A DNA stretch of 64,000 nucleotides from Halothiobacillus sp045689735 (GTDB lineage: Bacteria > Pseudomonadota > Gammaproteobacteria > Halothiobacillales > Halothiobacillaceae). The position numbers and the translations under genes are program-made. Shown here one piece after another: positions 1 to 8,161 of this stretch. Location: assembly GCF_045689735.1 (NCBI RefSeq), contig NZ_CP142685.1, positions 1,798,001 to 1,862,000 on the forward strand. The letters are read 5' to 3'. Every line of letters starts with the position of its first letter. Within the stretch, counting starts at the first letter, position 1. Below the pieces are notes generated by a model. It worked only from the letters and a program-made list of their open reading frames with translations, did not search any database and was not told the origin of the DNA.

Positions 1-1351
1 CAAAGCAATCTACCAGTTCCTTGTCCATGTTCTCCTTGATCATCTGCAAAGGCACATGACCGGGGCCTTCGATCATCACCTGCACATCATGCCGCCAGGC
101 AATCTGCGTCAGTTCACCCAGCGTTTGCAGCTCGCCGAACTGCGCCGCATCGTTCGCATCCGCAAGACAACCGGGGCGCAGGCCATCGCCGAGTGAGAAG
201 CTCACATCGTAGGCTTTCATGATCTCGCAGATCTCTTCAAAGTGCGTGTAGAGGAAGTTTTCCTGATGGTGCGCAAGACACCATTTCGCCATGATCGAGC
301 CGCCGCGCGACACGATGCCGGTTACCCGATCCGCCGTCAGCGGCACATAGCGCAGCAGTACACCGGCATGAATGGTGAAGTAATCCACGCCCTGCTCCGC
401 CTGCTCGATCAGCGTGTCGCGGAAAATCTCCCAGGTCAGTTCCTCGGCCTTGCCGTTTACCTTTTCCAGCGCTTGATAAATCGGCACGGTACCGATCGGC
501 ACCGGCGCATTGCGCAGAATCCATTCGCGGGTTTCGTGGATGTGCTTGCCGGTAGAAAGATCCATGATGGTGTCCGCACCCCAGCGAATCCCCCAGACCA
601 TCTTTTCCACTTCCTCCGCGATGCCCGATGTCGTGGCGGAATTGCCCAGATTGCCGTTGATCTTGGTGCGGAAATTCCGGCCGATGATCATCGGCTCGAG
701 CTCCGGGTGATTGATATTGGCCGGAATGATGGCCCGACCGCGCGCGATTTCGTCCCGCACGAATTCCGGCGTGATCTCGTCAGGAATCGCCGCGCCGAAG
801 GAATGCCCCTGATGCTGGCGCAGCAAGGCTTTATAGCGCGGATCCGCACGCAACTCGTTCAATCGGTTGTTTTCCCGAATCGCGACGAACTCCATTTCCG
901 GCGTGATGATGCCCTGCCGCGCATAGTGCATCTGCGTCACATTGCGGCCAGCCTTGGCCTTGATTGGCGGACGCACATGCGCAAACCGCAACCCGGCGGT
1001 TTTCGGATCCTGCAACCGCGCCTGGCCATAGGCCGAACTGGGGCCGGTCAGCGATTCAGTATCCTGCCGCTCGGCAATCCAGCCCGCGCGGAGCGGGGAC
1101 AAGCCACGCAACAAATCAATGTGGGCGGAGGGATCCGTGTACGCGCCCGAGGTGTCATACACCGGAATTGGCGGGTTTTGCTCGATGCCGCGATCAGTTC
1201 GCGTCGGCGTCTGGCTGACTTCACGCATCGGCACCCGAATGTCCGCCCGCGAACCCGTCACAAAAATCTTCTGGCTGGCCGGGAACGGCGCCGTGACAGA
1301 AGCAGAAAGCTGGGCGGTTTTCGCCAGAAAATCTTGGGGGACAGCACTCAT
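1..1351 (-). CDS. thiC: Phosphomethylpyrimidine synthase ThiC (partial, 3' end outside window)
   Basis: ThiC is the radical-SAM enzyme that converts aminoimidazole ribotide to HMP phosphate in thiamine synthesis. The N-terminal 450 residues are present: the ThiC N-terminal region (residues about 1-100), then the TIM-barrel core with GNLGNSA, MDLSTG, TIHAGV and the stretch MIEGPGHVPLQMIKEN near the window edge. The C-terminal CX2CX4C cluster-binding tail lies beyond position 1. The start ATG is at 1351-1349, preceded by AGGTG 8 bases upstream. A TPP riboswitch lies in the leader (1419-1500), so thiamine pyrophosphate feedback is expected. The gene runs divergently from the pcm-like gene. Identification is secure; only completeness is unknown. 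Confidence 0.96.
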   Translation of the reverse strand, partial: MSAVPQDFLAKTAQLSASVTAPFPASQKIFVTGSRADIRVPMREVSQTPTRTDRGIEQNPPIPVYDTSGAYTDPSAHIDLLRGLSPLRAGWIAERQDTESLTGPSSAYGQARLQDPKTAGLRFAHVRPPIKAKAGRNVTQMHYARQGIITPEMEFVAIRENNRLNELRADPRYKALLRQHQGHSFGAAIPDEITPEFVRDEIARGRAIIPANINHPELEPMIIGRNFRTKINGNLGNSATTSGIAEEVEKMVWGIRWGADTIMDLSTGKHIHETREWILRNAPVPIGTVPIYQALEKVNGKAEELTWEIFRDTLIEQAEQGVDYFTIHAGVLLRYVPLTADRVTGIVSRGGSIMAKWCLAHHQENFLYTHFEEICEIMKAYDVSFSLGDGLRPGCLADANDAAQFGELQTLGELTQIAWRHDVQVMIEGPGHVPLQMIKENMDKELVDCF

Positions 1352-1418
1352 CAGGAATCACCTCGATCAACAAGTAACGAAGGGTTCGACCGATGGATGC
1401 CACGCCTGCCGGCGCTTG

Positions 1419-1500
1419 ACTTCCCTCCGCCGGTACGAACCGGATCAGGTACTAAGGGACTCTCTCAGCCGACGGCCAGATGGGCCGGGCACCCCCAGTC
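1419..1500 (-). promoter_or_regulatory. TPP riboswitch (THI element) upstream of thiC
   Basis: On the minus strand this segment contains the hallmark CTGAGA followed by ACCTGATCCGGTTC and CGGCGGAGGGAAG, plus the 5' GGGGGTGCCCGG arm. These match the conserved thiamine-pyrophosphate aptamer core. It ends about 68 bases before the thiC start. The expression platform is not obvious: no U-tract hairpin is seen between aptamer and gene, which favours control of translation over termination, but that is inference. Confidence 0.93.
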
Positions 1501-1635
1501 ATACCGGCAAACTAGCGCAGCGACCCAAAAAAGTCTATGGAAAAGTCCAAACATAGCCCCGGATTCCCCCAACCACCCGCGCCCCATCCGGCGTTTCCCG
1601 CAGCGTCTTTCTCAGGGCACCGCGTTATCGGAGCG

Positions 1636-1664
1636 TAGTCAGCGCCGCCCGCTTTGGGTATATT
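1636..1664 (+). promoter_or_regulatory. Possible sigma-70 promoter of the pcm-like gene
   Basis: TAGTCA (1636-1641) and TATATT (1659-1664) are separated by 17 bases and lie just before the GGAGG (1667-1671) of the methyltransferase gene. The -10 is good and the -35 matches consensus at four of six positions. The transcription start would fall very near the ribosome binding site, so the leader would be very short; this lowers confidence. Confidence 0.35.
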
Positions 1665-1684
1665 GCGGAGGTTTTTTGCAACCG

Positions 1685-2368
1685 ATGCTGGAATTTCCCC
1701 GAATGATGGCTTTCGACACCGAGCTCGCCCGCTTCAACATGATCGAGCAACAAATCCGCCCCTGGGATGTGCTGGACAAACGGGTACTCGCCGCGCTGGC
1801 GCACATTCCGCGCGAGCAATTCGTCGCGCCCGAACAGCGCAATCTGGCCTTCTCCGATCTCGCCTTGCCCATTGGTCAGGGCGAAACGATGCTACCGCCG
1901 GTCGTTGAAGGCCGCCTATTGCAGGCCGCCAATCCGCAGCCGCAGGAGCGCGTACTGGAAATCGGAACCGGCAGTGGTTTTTTCACGGCCTGCCTCGCCC
2001 ATCTGGCACGCAGCGTCGTCAGTGTCGAAATTCACCCAGAATTCACCGCCCGCGCCAGTGAGCGCCTGGCGGAACTCGGCATCACGAATGTTCTGCTGGA
2101 AACAGGCGATGCCGCCCGCGGCTGGGCACCGAACGAACGCTTCGATGTCATCCTGCTCACCGGCGCAGTGGCCGAACTGCCCGATGCCTTCCGCCAACAG
2201 CTCACGATCGGCGGGCGACTGGTGGCCATCGTCGGCCATGAACCGATCATGTCGGCGGTGCGCGTCACCCGGCTCAGTGAAGTCGAGTTCAAGCACGAAA
2301 CCCTGTTCGAAACCCACACCCGCTATTTGCAGGGTGCCGCGCCCCGGCCTTCGTTTCAATTCAATTGA
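1685..2368 (+). CDS. Protein-L-isoaspartate O-methyltransferase family protein
   Basis: A 227-residue class I SAM methyltransferase of the PCMT (PF01135) family, which repairs isoaspartyl residues in aged proteins. SAM motif I VLEIGTGSGFF lies at about residues 80-90, and the N-terminal MIEQQIRPWDVLD...VPREQF-like stretch (here IPREQF) is typical of the family. The reading frame stays open back to 242, but that part is antisense to thiC. The start at 1685 is chosen for GGAGG 13 bases upstream; ATG codons at 1703 and 1706 lack a site. It precedes tolC, a pairing seen in other proteobacteria. Whether it is a true repair enzyme or a paralogue of the Pcm found beside surE cannot be told here. Confidence 0.85.
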   Translation: MLEFPRMMAFDTELARFNMIEQQIRPWDVLDKRVLAALAHIPREQFVAPEQRNLAFSDLALPIGQGETMLPPVVEGRLLQAANPQPQERVLEIGTGSGFFTACLAHLARSVVSVEIHPEFTARASERLAELGITNVLLETGDAARGWAPNERFDVILLTGAVAELPDAFRQQLTIGGRLVAIVGHEPIMSAVRVTRLSEVEFKHETLFETHTRYLQGAAPRPSFQFN

Positions 2369-2461
2369 TTGGGAAATGCCGCAGTAGAATCGGCCGGGTC
2401 AACTCAGGAAGCACTGGTTCAATCTGCGGTGCACAGGGTGTTTTTTTCACCCGTTCGCCCT

Positions 2462-2481
2462 ATCATTAGTCAGCTAATGAT
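2462..2481 (+). promoter_or_regulatory. Perfect dyad in the tolC leader (candidate operator or hairpin)
   Basis: ATCATTAG-tcag-CTAATGAT is a perfect 8-base inverted repeat with a 4-base centre. It ends 7 bases before the tolC ribosome binding site GAGGAAG (2488-2494). It could be a repressor operator (a MarR/TetR-type dyad would look like this) or an mRNA stem affecting translation. No regulator gene is adjacent to support either choice. Confidence 0.4.
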
Positions 2482-2496
2482 TCGCCCGAGGAAGCT

Positions 2497-3972
2497 ATGC
2501 GCACAGAATCCCGATACGCCCGTCCGTTGATTGGCCTGATGCTGAGCCTCGGCCTACTCAGCCACCGTGCTGAAGCCGCGAATCTGCTCGATATCGTAAC
2601 CCTCGCGCAACAGAACGACGCCAGCCTCAAAGCCGCCGAACAACAACGGCTCGCTGTCGAAGAAAACCGCCCCATCGCGCAAGCCAACTTGCTGCCACAG
2701 ATCGGCGCAGCCGCAGGCGTGAGTTATAGCCGCACCGATGTGCGCAGCGGCGGCTCACCCACCGCGCCCAATCCCATTCAAGGCAGCGGCAAGAACCTCG
2801 GCATCAGCCTGAATCAGGTGGTCTACAACCGCATCGACAACATCAATCTTGGCATCGCCGATCTGCAGATCAAACAGGCCGAACTGACCTACGCGGCGGC
2901 GGAACAGAACCTGCTGCTGCGTACCGCCCAAGCGTATTTTGCCGTGCTCAAAGCCAACGCCGCGCTGCAACTGGCCATCGCCAGCCAGACGGCATTCAAA
3001 AACCAACTCGCCCAAGCCCAAAAGCGTTATGAAGTCGGCCTGGTCGCCGTCACCGATGTCGCCAACGCTCAGGCGAATTACGACAAGGCCAATGCCGACA
3101 TCATCAGCGCCCGCAACGGACTGGAAAATGCCCAAACGGCCTTGAGCACCCTGATCGGCCAACCCGCGCCGCCGCTCGACGATACGCAAACCAATTTGAA
3201 CACCCCGCGCCCCGTGCCAGATCAGCTCGAATCCTGGCAAGCCCTGGCAGTGAAGCAAAATCTCGATCTGCAAAGCGCACAAATCGGCAGCCAAATCAAA
3301 GCCCAGCAAGTGGATCTGAACCGCGCCGCCGCCGCGCCCACCGTCAACCTGACCGGGCAATATGGCTACAACAGCGCGCCCAACACCGTCACGGGCACCG
3401 TCAACAGCAATCTGGCCGCCAGCATTGGGCTGCAAGTCTCCGTGCCGCTCTACACCGGCGGGCGGATCAACGCACAATCCCGCCAAGCGGCGTTCGGCTA
3501 TCAACAAAGCCAGTTCGATGTCGATCAACTGCGCCGCACGGTCGAGCAAAATACGGCCAATGACTTCCGCGGCGTCCTCACTCGCATCAGTGAAATCACC
3601 GCCTACGAACAGTCGGTCGAATCCGCCCGTACCAGCCTGGCCGCGACCGAAGCCGGATACCAGGTCGGCACCCGCACCATCGTCGATGTGCTGAATGCGC
3701 AAATTCAAGTGTTCAGTGCCATGGCGAACTTTCTCAATGCCCGTTACGACTACCTGACGACCTCGCTGCAACTCAAGGCGGACACCGGGCAGCTCACGCT
3801 GGAAGACATCAAAGCCATCGACAGCCAGCTTGCGCCGGAAAAAATCAACGCATTGATCGCCCCGCTCATGGGGAACGGCTCGCTCGATACACCCAGCCAG
3901 AAAATGATCGAACGGGTGATTGAGCGCGCCAATAAAACCGTCGACCAGCCGCCGACCAAGCACCCCAAATGA
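2497..3972 (+). CDS. tolC: TolC family outer membrane efflux channel
   Basis: A 491-residue outer membrane channel for type I secretion and RND/MFS tripartite efflux. It has an N-terminal signal peptide (cleavage after AEA at about residue 27), two OEP (PF02321) repeats at about residues 30-225 and 250-440, and long helical stretches with YFAVLKA and YEVGL-V-DV, the typical TolC helix motifs, repeated as YQVGTRTIVDVLNAQ. The C-terminal tail is hydrophilic and Lys/Pro-rich. Ribosome site GAGGAAG lies 3-9 bases upstream. The stop overlaps the murU start (ATGA). No pump or membrane fusion protein gene is in the window, so its partners must be elsewhere. Confidence 0.93.
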   Translation: MRTESRYARPLIGLMLSLGLLSHRAEAANLLDIVTLAQQNDASLKAAEQQRLAVEENRPIAQANLLPQIGAAAGVSYSRTDVRSGGSPTAPNPIQGSGKNLGISLNQVVYNRIDNINLGIADLQIKQAELTYAAAEQNLLLRTAQAYFAVLKANAALQLAIASQTAFKNQLAQAQKRYEVGLVAVTDVANAQANYDKANADIISARNGLENAQTALSTLIGQPAPPLDDTQTNLNTPRPVPDQLESWQALAVKQNLDLQSAQIGSQIKAQQVDLNRAAAAPTVNLTGQYGYNSAPNTVTGTVNSNLAASIGLQVSVPLYTGGRINAQSRQAAFGYQQSQFDVDQLRRTVEQNTANDFRGVLTRISEITAYEQSVESARTSLAATEAGYQVGTRTIVDVLNAQIQVFSAMANFLNARYDYLTTSLQLKADTGQLTLEDIKAIDSQLAPEKINALIAPLMGNGSLDTPSQKMIERVIERANKTVDQPPTKHPK

Positions 3973-4685
3973 CGATCCGCGCGATGATTCTAGCCGCCGG
4001 GCGCGGCGAGCGGCTGCGGCCGCTGACCGACCACACCCCCAAACCCCTGCTTCCGGTCGCGGGCAAACCCCTGATCGAATACCACATCGAACGGCTGGCC
4101 GAAGCGGGGGGGCGCGACATCGTCATCAACCTGAACCATCTGGCCGATCAGATTCCCGCCGCGCTGGGCAATGGGGAACGCTGGGGTGTGCGCCTGCACT
4201 ACTCCTGGGAAAATCAACTGCCCGAAAACCTTGAAACCGCCGGCGGCATCCGGCACGCGCTCGATCTGCTCAGCGACCCCTTCCTGCTCGTCAATGGCGA
4301 TATTTTTACCGACTACCCACTCGGCGATTTACTCAACACCCATCTACCGCCCGATACCGACTTTCATCTGGTGCTGGTGCCCAATCCCGCGCATCACCCG
4401 CAGGGGGATTTCGCGCTTGAATCGGGCAAACTCATACCCCGCCAAGACAAGGAAGTAACACCGACGCAATGCGGAACTTACGCGGGCATCGGCCTTTACC
4501 GGAAAGCGCTGTTCGCCGGACTCCCACCGGGTAGAAATGCACTCGGGTCACTCCTCAAGGACTGGATTTCCGGAGGACGCGGGACGGGCATGCTGTACCC
4601 AGGACGATGGATTGATGTGGGAACCACAGAGCGAATGGCGTTGGCGGAAACCTGCGCATCAAGGTACCTCATACAGAATCAATAA
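3969..4685 (+). CDS. murU: N-acetylmuramate alpha-1-phosphate uridylyltransferase (MurU)
   Basis: A 238-residue nucleotidyltransferase of the sugar-phosphate type, most like MurU of the peptidoglycan recycling bypass (MurNAc-1-P + UTP to UDP-MurNAc). The signature AMILAAGRGERLRPLT (residues 5-20) is followed by TPKPLLPVAGKPLI, NGDIFTD and, near the C-terminus, RWIDVGTTERM, the MurU-type ending. It overlaps tolC by 4 bases and meets the wcaJ-like gene tail to tail with a 7-base overlap. The usual partner kinase AmgK is not next to it. A general mannose/glucose-1-phosphate transferase role cannot be excluded but the length and C-terminal motif favour MurU. Confidence 0.82.
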   Translation: MTIRAMILAAGRGERLRPLTDHTPKPLLPVAGKPLIEYHIERLAEAGGRDIVINLNHLADQIPAALGNGERWGVRLHYSWENQLPENLETAGGIRHALDLLSDPFLLVNGDIFTDYPLGDLLNTHLPPDTDFHLVLVPNPAHHPQGDFALESGKLIPRQDKEVTPTQCGTYAGIGLYRKALFAGLPPGRNALGSLLKDWISGGRGTGMLYPGRWIDVGTTERMALAETCASRYLIQNQ

Positions 4686-6082
4686 GCATTTTTATGAACA
4701 AAACCGCGAAATAGCGTTAAGAAAATGATTTTCAGATCAAATGCAAGCGACCAGTGCTCAATGTAATATAGATCATATTCAATGCGTTTTTGCATTTTAT
4801 CCAATGTCTCTGTTTCGCCTCGCCAGCCATTGATTTGCGCCCAACCCGTGATCCCTGGCTTAACCTTATGCCGGAGCATGTAGCCATCAATCTGTGACTT
4901 ATATAATTCATTATGCTCAACCGCATGGGGGCGCGGCCCTACAATCGACATGCGGCCTTGCAGCACATTAATGAATTGCGGCAACTCGTCCAGACTCGTT
5001 CTGCGCAAAAAAGCGCCGAAGCGGGTTACCCGACTGTCGCCCTTTATGGCTTGTGGGACTTCTCCCGTTGCATCCGGCTCCTCTTTCATACTTCTGAATT
5101 TATAGATATTAAATGGTTTACCGTCCCATCCATGGCGTCGTTGTTTATATAACACCGGCCCCTTGGAACTGACCTTGACTCCTAGTGCAATCACGACAAG
5201 CACGGGGCTAATCAGCAAAAGAATCAAAAAAGCCAGAACCCGATCCTCAAGCCCTTTCACAATCCGGTTCATGCCTGTCATCGGCGAGGCCGAAAGATCA
5301 ATCATCGGCATATCCATAATTTCGGACACCCCGTGATTAATCAGAAATAGGCCGAACAAATCCGGTACGAAACGCACATTTGCCGTCGAGAATCGCAGAT
5401 TCTCCAAAACCTGCTTTAACTGCTGGCTTTGATCTAATGGCATCGCAATCCATACTTCATCGATCGGATGCGAGGACACATAATCGAACAACTCATTCAG
5501 AGGATAAATCCCATGCCCGGCGAGCTCGCCGACATCGGCACCATCAGCAAAAACACGCACAACATCAAATCCAGCCCATCCCTGCGTCTCGGTGCGTTGA
5601 ATCAAATTCGATGCCTGCGCTCCAGATCCCACGATCACGGTCTTGCGGTGATTCAAGCCGCGTTGGCGCAAGCCGCGTAAAATGTAATAAACCACCACAC
5701 GTTCGGCGGCTAATGCGAAACCGGTCACCAACCACCACTGCGCTAACCAGAGCCGAGAGAAGGTTTCTGCTTCCTTAACCAGGACTAAAACAATCAGTAA
5801 CAGCATCAAAACTAGCGACCATGCCCCCATCACCCGCAAGGCAGGAGAAGCCAAAGCACGCGCTCGCCATGAGTCATATACGCCCAGAAACGGGAAAACC
5901 AAAGCAGCAAGCAGGCCACCAATGACCATCAAGGCACTGTAGGCGTCAGCAATCTGGGGCTCTTCGCTACCAAAGCGAATCCAGAAGGCCAGGAAGCCCC
6001 CCGCCCCAACAACCAACACATCCAAAATGCGCGTAATGAATGGGATCAAAGCCCATGCTGATCGTAAAGAAGGATGTGACAT
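4679..6082 (-). CDS. Undecaprenyl-phosphate glucose/galactose phosphotransferase (WcaJ/PssY type)
   Basis: A polyprenyl-phosphate hexose-1-phosphate transferase that starts a polysaccharide chain on undecaprenyl phosphate. The 467-residue protein has four N-terminal membrane segments, a Rossmann-like CoA-binding-type region (about 135-240), a further membrane segment (about 280-300) and the C-terminal bacterial sugar transferase domain (PF02397) with KSSKGPVLYKQRRHGWDG, FRSMK, RRTSLDELPQF.NVL.G.MSIVGPRPHA and KPGITGWAQ. Length matches WcaJ (464). The start chosen is ATG 6082, with weak GAGA upstream; ATG 6109 is an alternative adding nine residues. It is the last gene of the polysaccharide locus. 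Whether it uses UDP-Glc or UDP-Gal cannot be read from sequence. Confidence 0.9.
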   Translation of the reverse strand: MSHPSLRSAWALIPFITRILDVLVVGAGGFLAFWIRFGSEEPQIADAYSALMVIGGLLAALVFPFLGVYDSWRARALASPALRVMGAWSLVLMLLLIVLVLVKEAETFSRLWLAQWWLVTGFALAAERVVVYYILRGLRQRGLNHRKTVIVGSGAQASNLIQRTETQGWAGFDVVRVFADGADVGELAGHGIYPLNELFDYVSSHPIDEVWIAMPLDQSQQLKQVLENLRFSTANVRFVPDLFGLFLINHGVSEIMDMPMIDLSASPMTGMNRIVKGLEDRVLAFLILLLISPVLVVIALGVKVSSKGPVLYKQRRHGWDGKPFNIYKFRSMKEEPDATGEVPQAIKGDSRVTRFGAFLRRTSLDELPQFINVLQGRMSIVGPRPHAVEHNELYKSQIDGYMLRHKVKPGITGWAQINGWRGETETLDKMQKRIEYDLYYIEHWSLAFDLKIIFLTLFRGFVHKNAY

Positions 6083-6206
6083 ATTTCTCGAGAAGCCAAA
6101 GTAAAGCATGTCGAACTGAAACGCTTACGATTCAGGCAACCGAAGATCAGGAATAATCCGCCCCCCAAGCTGCCTATGCAGGGAAAGTCGTCAACAGTGT
6201 TGAGTC

Positions 6207-7124
6207 TTACTTCCAATAACCTGTATGCATACTCAGCATGCGTTTCACCCATAAAGGAAAATAGGTCTCCTTCCTCCCCAAACGATAGCCGAGATACTTT
6301 AGCATCGTTCGTAAAACGGCCGAAGGCACCAACCAGGGATTATTTTTGAGTAAGTATCGAAGCTCGGAATAAACGAAGCGCCCCCCCTCTCCTTCAGGCG
6401 CACCGAAGGCATCCAACATCCAGGATTCACGAGCGTGCATCACACCAATGTCAAAGTAGCGCCGGAGCTCCTGAAGATGGCTGTAATCATGCGAGTGGTA
6501 TACCTGAGCCTCTGCTTGATAAGCGACTTTCCAACCTGCCAACAGCATCTTGGCTGCGACAATCGTATCCTCTCCAAGAATGACATCCGAAGGAAAGCCA
6601 CCGACATCAGCCAAGACCTCAGTACGATAAGCCGCGAATGAATTGGACATGAAAGCCGCCTTGATGCCCATACTGGCGGCGTCACCAAAATCACAAACAT
6701 GACTGGATGCGGGGTAATTGAAAAGTCGGGCATGTGCCTCGATCAGCCCGGCTGTCGGGCGGGGAAGCTGACGACCGTAAGCAGCGCCAACATCATCAGA
6801 TGCAAAGACTTCAAGCAAGTTAGATATAGAATCGGGTGTGACAAGAATCGCATCTTGCGTAAGAAAAACAATGACGCCGAAATCAGGATTGGAATCAACG
6901 GCAAATTGCCTGGTCCCGCCATGATTGAAATTAGCCACAGAAATTTCATGAATTGAAAATCCTGCCTCTTGAGCGATTTTCAAAACATCCGCAGGCGAGC
7001 CGGAGTCGATCACCAAGACTGAAGCCGTTACAGACTGCTCACAAACAGCATCAACCCATACCTTCCACTCTCCAGCATTTGGCTTATAGACAGGGACGAC
7101 AATCAGGATGCTCAAGTCTGACAA
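6207..7124 (-). CDS. Glycosyltransferase family 2, rhamnosyltransferase-like
   Basis: A 305-residue GT2 enzyme (GT-A fold) for surface polysaccharide assembly at the cytoplasmic face. The nucleotide-binding segment VVPVYKPN begins at residue 9, VIDSGSPAD gives the first acidic motif, and FLTQDAIL the DXD-equivalent (TQDA). GEDTIVAAKML is the acceptor-side ED motif. This resembles RfbF/WbbL-type rhamnosyltransferases, fitting the dTDP-rhamnose genes upstream. The start is TTG at 7124, with AGG 9 bases upstream and the previous gene's stop 14 bases away. No ATG gives the conserved N-terminus. Donor is inferred. Confidence 0.85.
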   Translation of the reverse strand: MSDLSILIVVPVYKPNAGEWKVWVDAVCEQSVTASVLVIDSGSPADVLKIAQEAGFSIHEISVANFNHGGTRQFAVDSNPDFGVIVFLTQDAILVTPDSISNLLEVFASDDVGAAYGRQLPRPTAGLIEAHARLFNYPASSHVCDFGDAASMGIKAAFMSNSFAAYRTEVLADVGGFPSDVILGEDTIVAAKMLLAGWKVAYQAEAQVYHSHDYSHLQELRRYFDIGVMHARESWMLDAFGAPEGEGGRFVYSELRYLLKNNPWLVPSAVLRTMLKYLGYRLGRKETYFPLWVKRMLSMHTGYWK

Positions 7125-7138
7125 CGGATAATACCTAG

Positions 7139-8053
7139 TTAACCTTTCGAGCCTAACTTACCTGTTTTCCCAAGAAAGGCATCTCGAACACCTCTGAACA
7201 TCATGGCTATCTTGCCCATACGGTCAGGGCCAAAAAGAAGAGTGAAACAAAAAATTTGTATAAGCCGAATCAGATCAATTCTAATCCATAACCAAGGAAT
7301 ATATTTACGCCGGTAAAGCAGAACACTATTGCGAAAAATATAGTAGTAGCGAAAGGCTTTATGGACTGGAACCTCGCGCCAACGCAGAAACCAGAAGCGC
7401 TGCCTGTACTCCCCAAGATCGTGCTCCATCAATGCCTCACAATCACCAAGAAGTTCATACCCTTTCGACTTCGCACGCAAACACCATTCTGTATCGACGT
7501 GGTCGATAAAGAGGGACTCATCCATAGGACCGATATCATCAAGGACATGAATCGGAATCAATGAACCCGATGTGATCAAGAAGTCTGCGAGAACATAGGG
7601 GGCATTCTCAGAACAAGGAATGCGACCAACACGCAGAGTATCAAAGTGGACATGATGTGATACAGCACCACTGTTGACATCGATAAAACGCGGTCCGATC
7701 GCGGCCACCGGATGCTCTCCAAAGTACACATCAAAATGTGTAAGCAAAAGTGGAACCATGGAGGATTGCAGTACACTGTCCTGATCCATCAAAAGCACAT
7801 GCGAGGCATTGAGACCACGAGCACGATGAATCCCCATATTCAAAGCCACACCTAAGCCAAAATTTTCGTCAAGCGCTTCGCAAGAGACCCGCGTAAGAGA
7901 TGAAAGCCGCTCCATTAGTAGCTTTTGAGTCATTGATGCATTATCAACAACGACGATATGATCAACTTGCACAAGCAACGCCCGAACTGAAGCCAACAGA
8001 GACTCCAATTCAGGACAATAACTGACAATCACTGCAACGACATGCGGGGGCAT
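7139..8053 (-). CDS. Glycosyltransferase family 2, rhamnosyltransferase-like
   Basis: A 304-residue GT2 enzyme. VAVIVSYCPE opens the nucleotide-binding half, IVVVDNAS is the first Asp motif, NFGLGVALNMGI the conserved N.G.a.A.N.G segment, and LLMDQDSVL the DXD. IDHVDTEWCLRAKSKGY is the catalytic-base region, and two hydrophobic C-terminal segments (FRYYYIFRN, FCFTLLFG) suit RfbN/WbbL-type rhamnosyltransferases. The start ATG 8053 has only a weak ribosome site, and 108 bases separate it from the upstream gene. It likely works with the neighbouring GT2 on the same repeat unit. Confidence 0.86.
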   Translation of the reverse strand: MPPHVVAVIVSYCPELESLLASVRALLVQVDHIVVVDNASMTQKLLMERLSSLTRVSCEALDENFGLGVALNMGIHRARGLNASHVLLMDQDSVLQSSMVPLLLTHFDVYFGEHPVAAIGPRFIDVNSGAVSHHVHFDTLRVGRIPCSENAPYVLADFLITSGSLIPIHVLDDIGPMDESLFIDHVDTEWCLRAKSKGYELLGDCEALMEHDLGEYRQRFWFLRWREVPVHKAFRYYYIFRNSVLLYRRKYIPWLWIRIDLIRLIQIFCFTLLFGPDRMGKIAMMFRGVRDAFLGKTGKLGSKG

Positions 8054-8161
8054 TCAAAACCGAATAATGTAAATAAAAAACATGGACGACCAAACCAACC
8101 AATAGTTCTCTAGCGTAGCACCCCCACAATTGGAGAGATACCCAACTTCTTATACTAAATT

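Noticed and set aside
1351..1460. Pairing of the riboswitch core ACCTGATC with GATCgAGGT at the thiC ribosome site as the switching mechanism
   Set aside because: Such pairing would hide the ribosome site when TPP is absent, the opposite of the expected direction, so it is probably chance.
242..1684. Long plus-strand open frame continuous with the pcm-like gene
   Set aside because: It is antisense to thiC and its riboswitch; only the part from 1685 has a ribosome site and family motifs.
2755..3963. 402-codon minus-strand open frame opposite tolC
   Set aside because: Gly/Val/Leu-rich antisense shadow of TolC codons without start signals.
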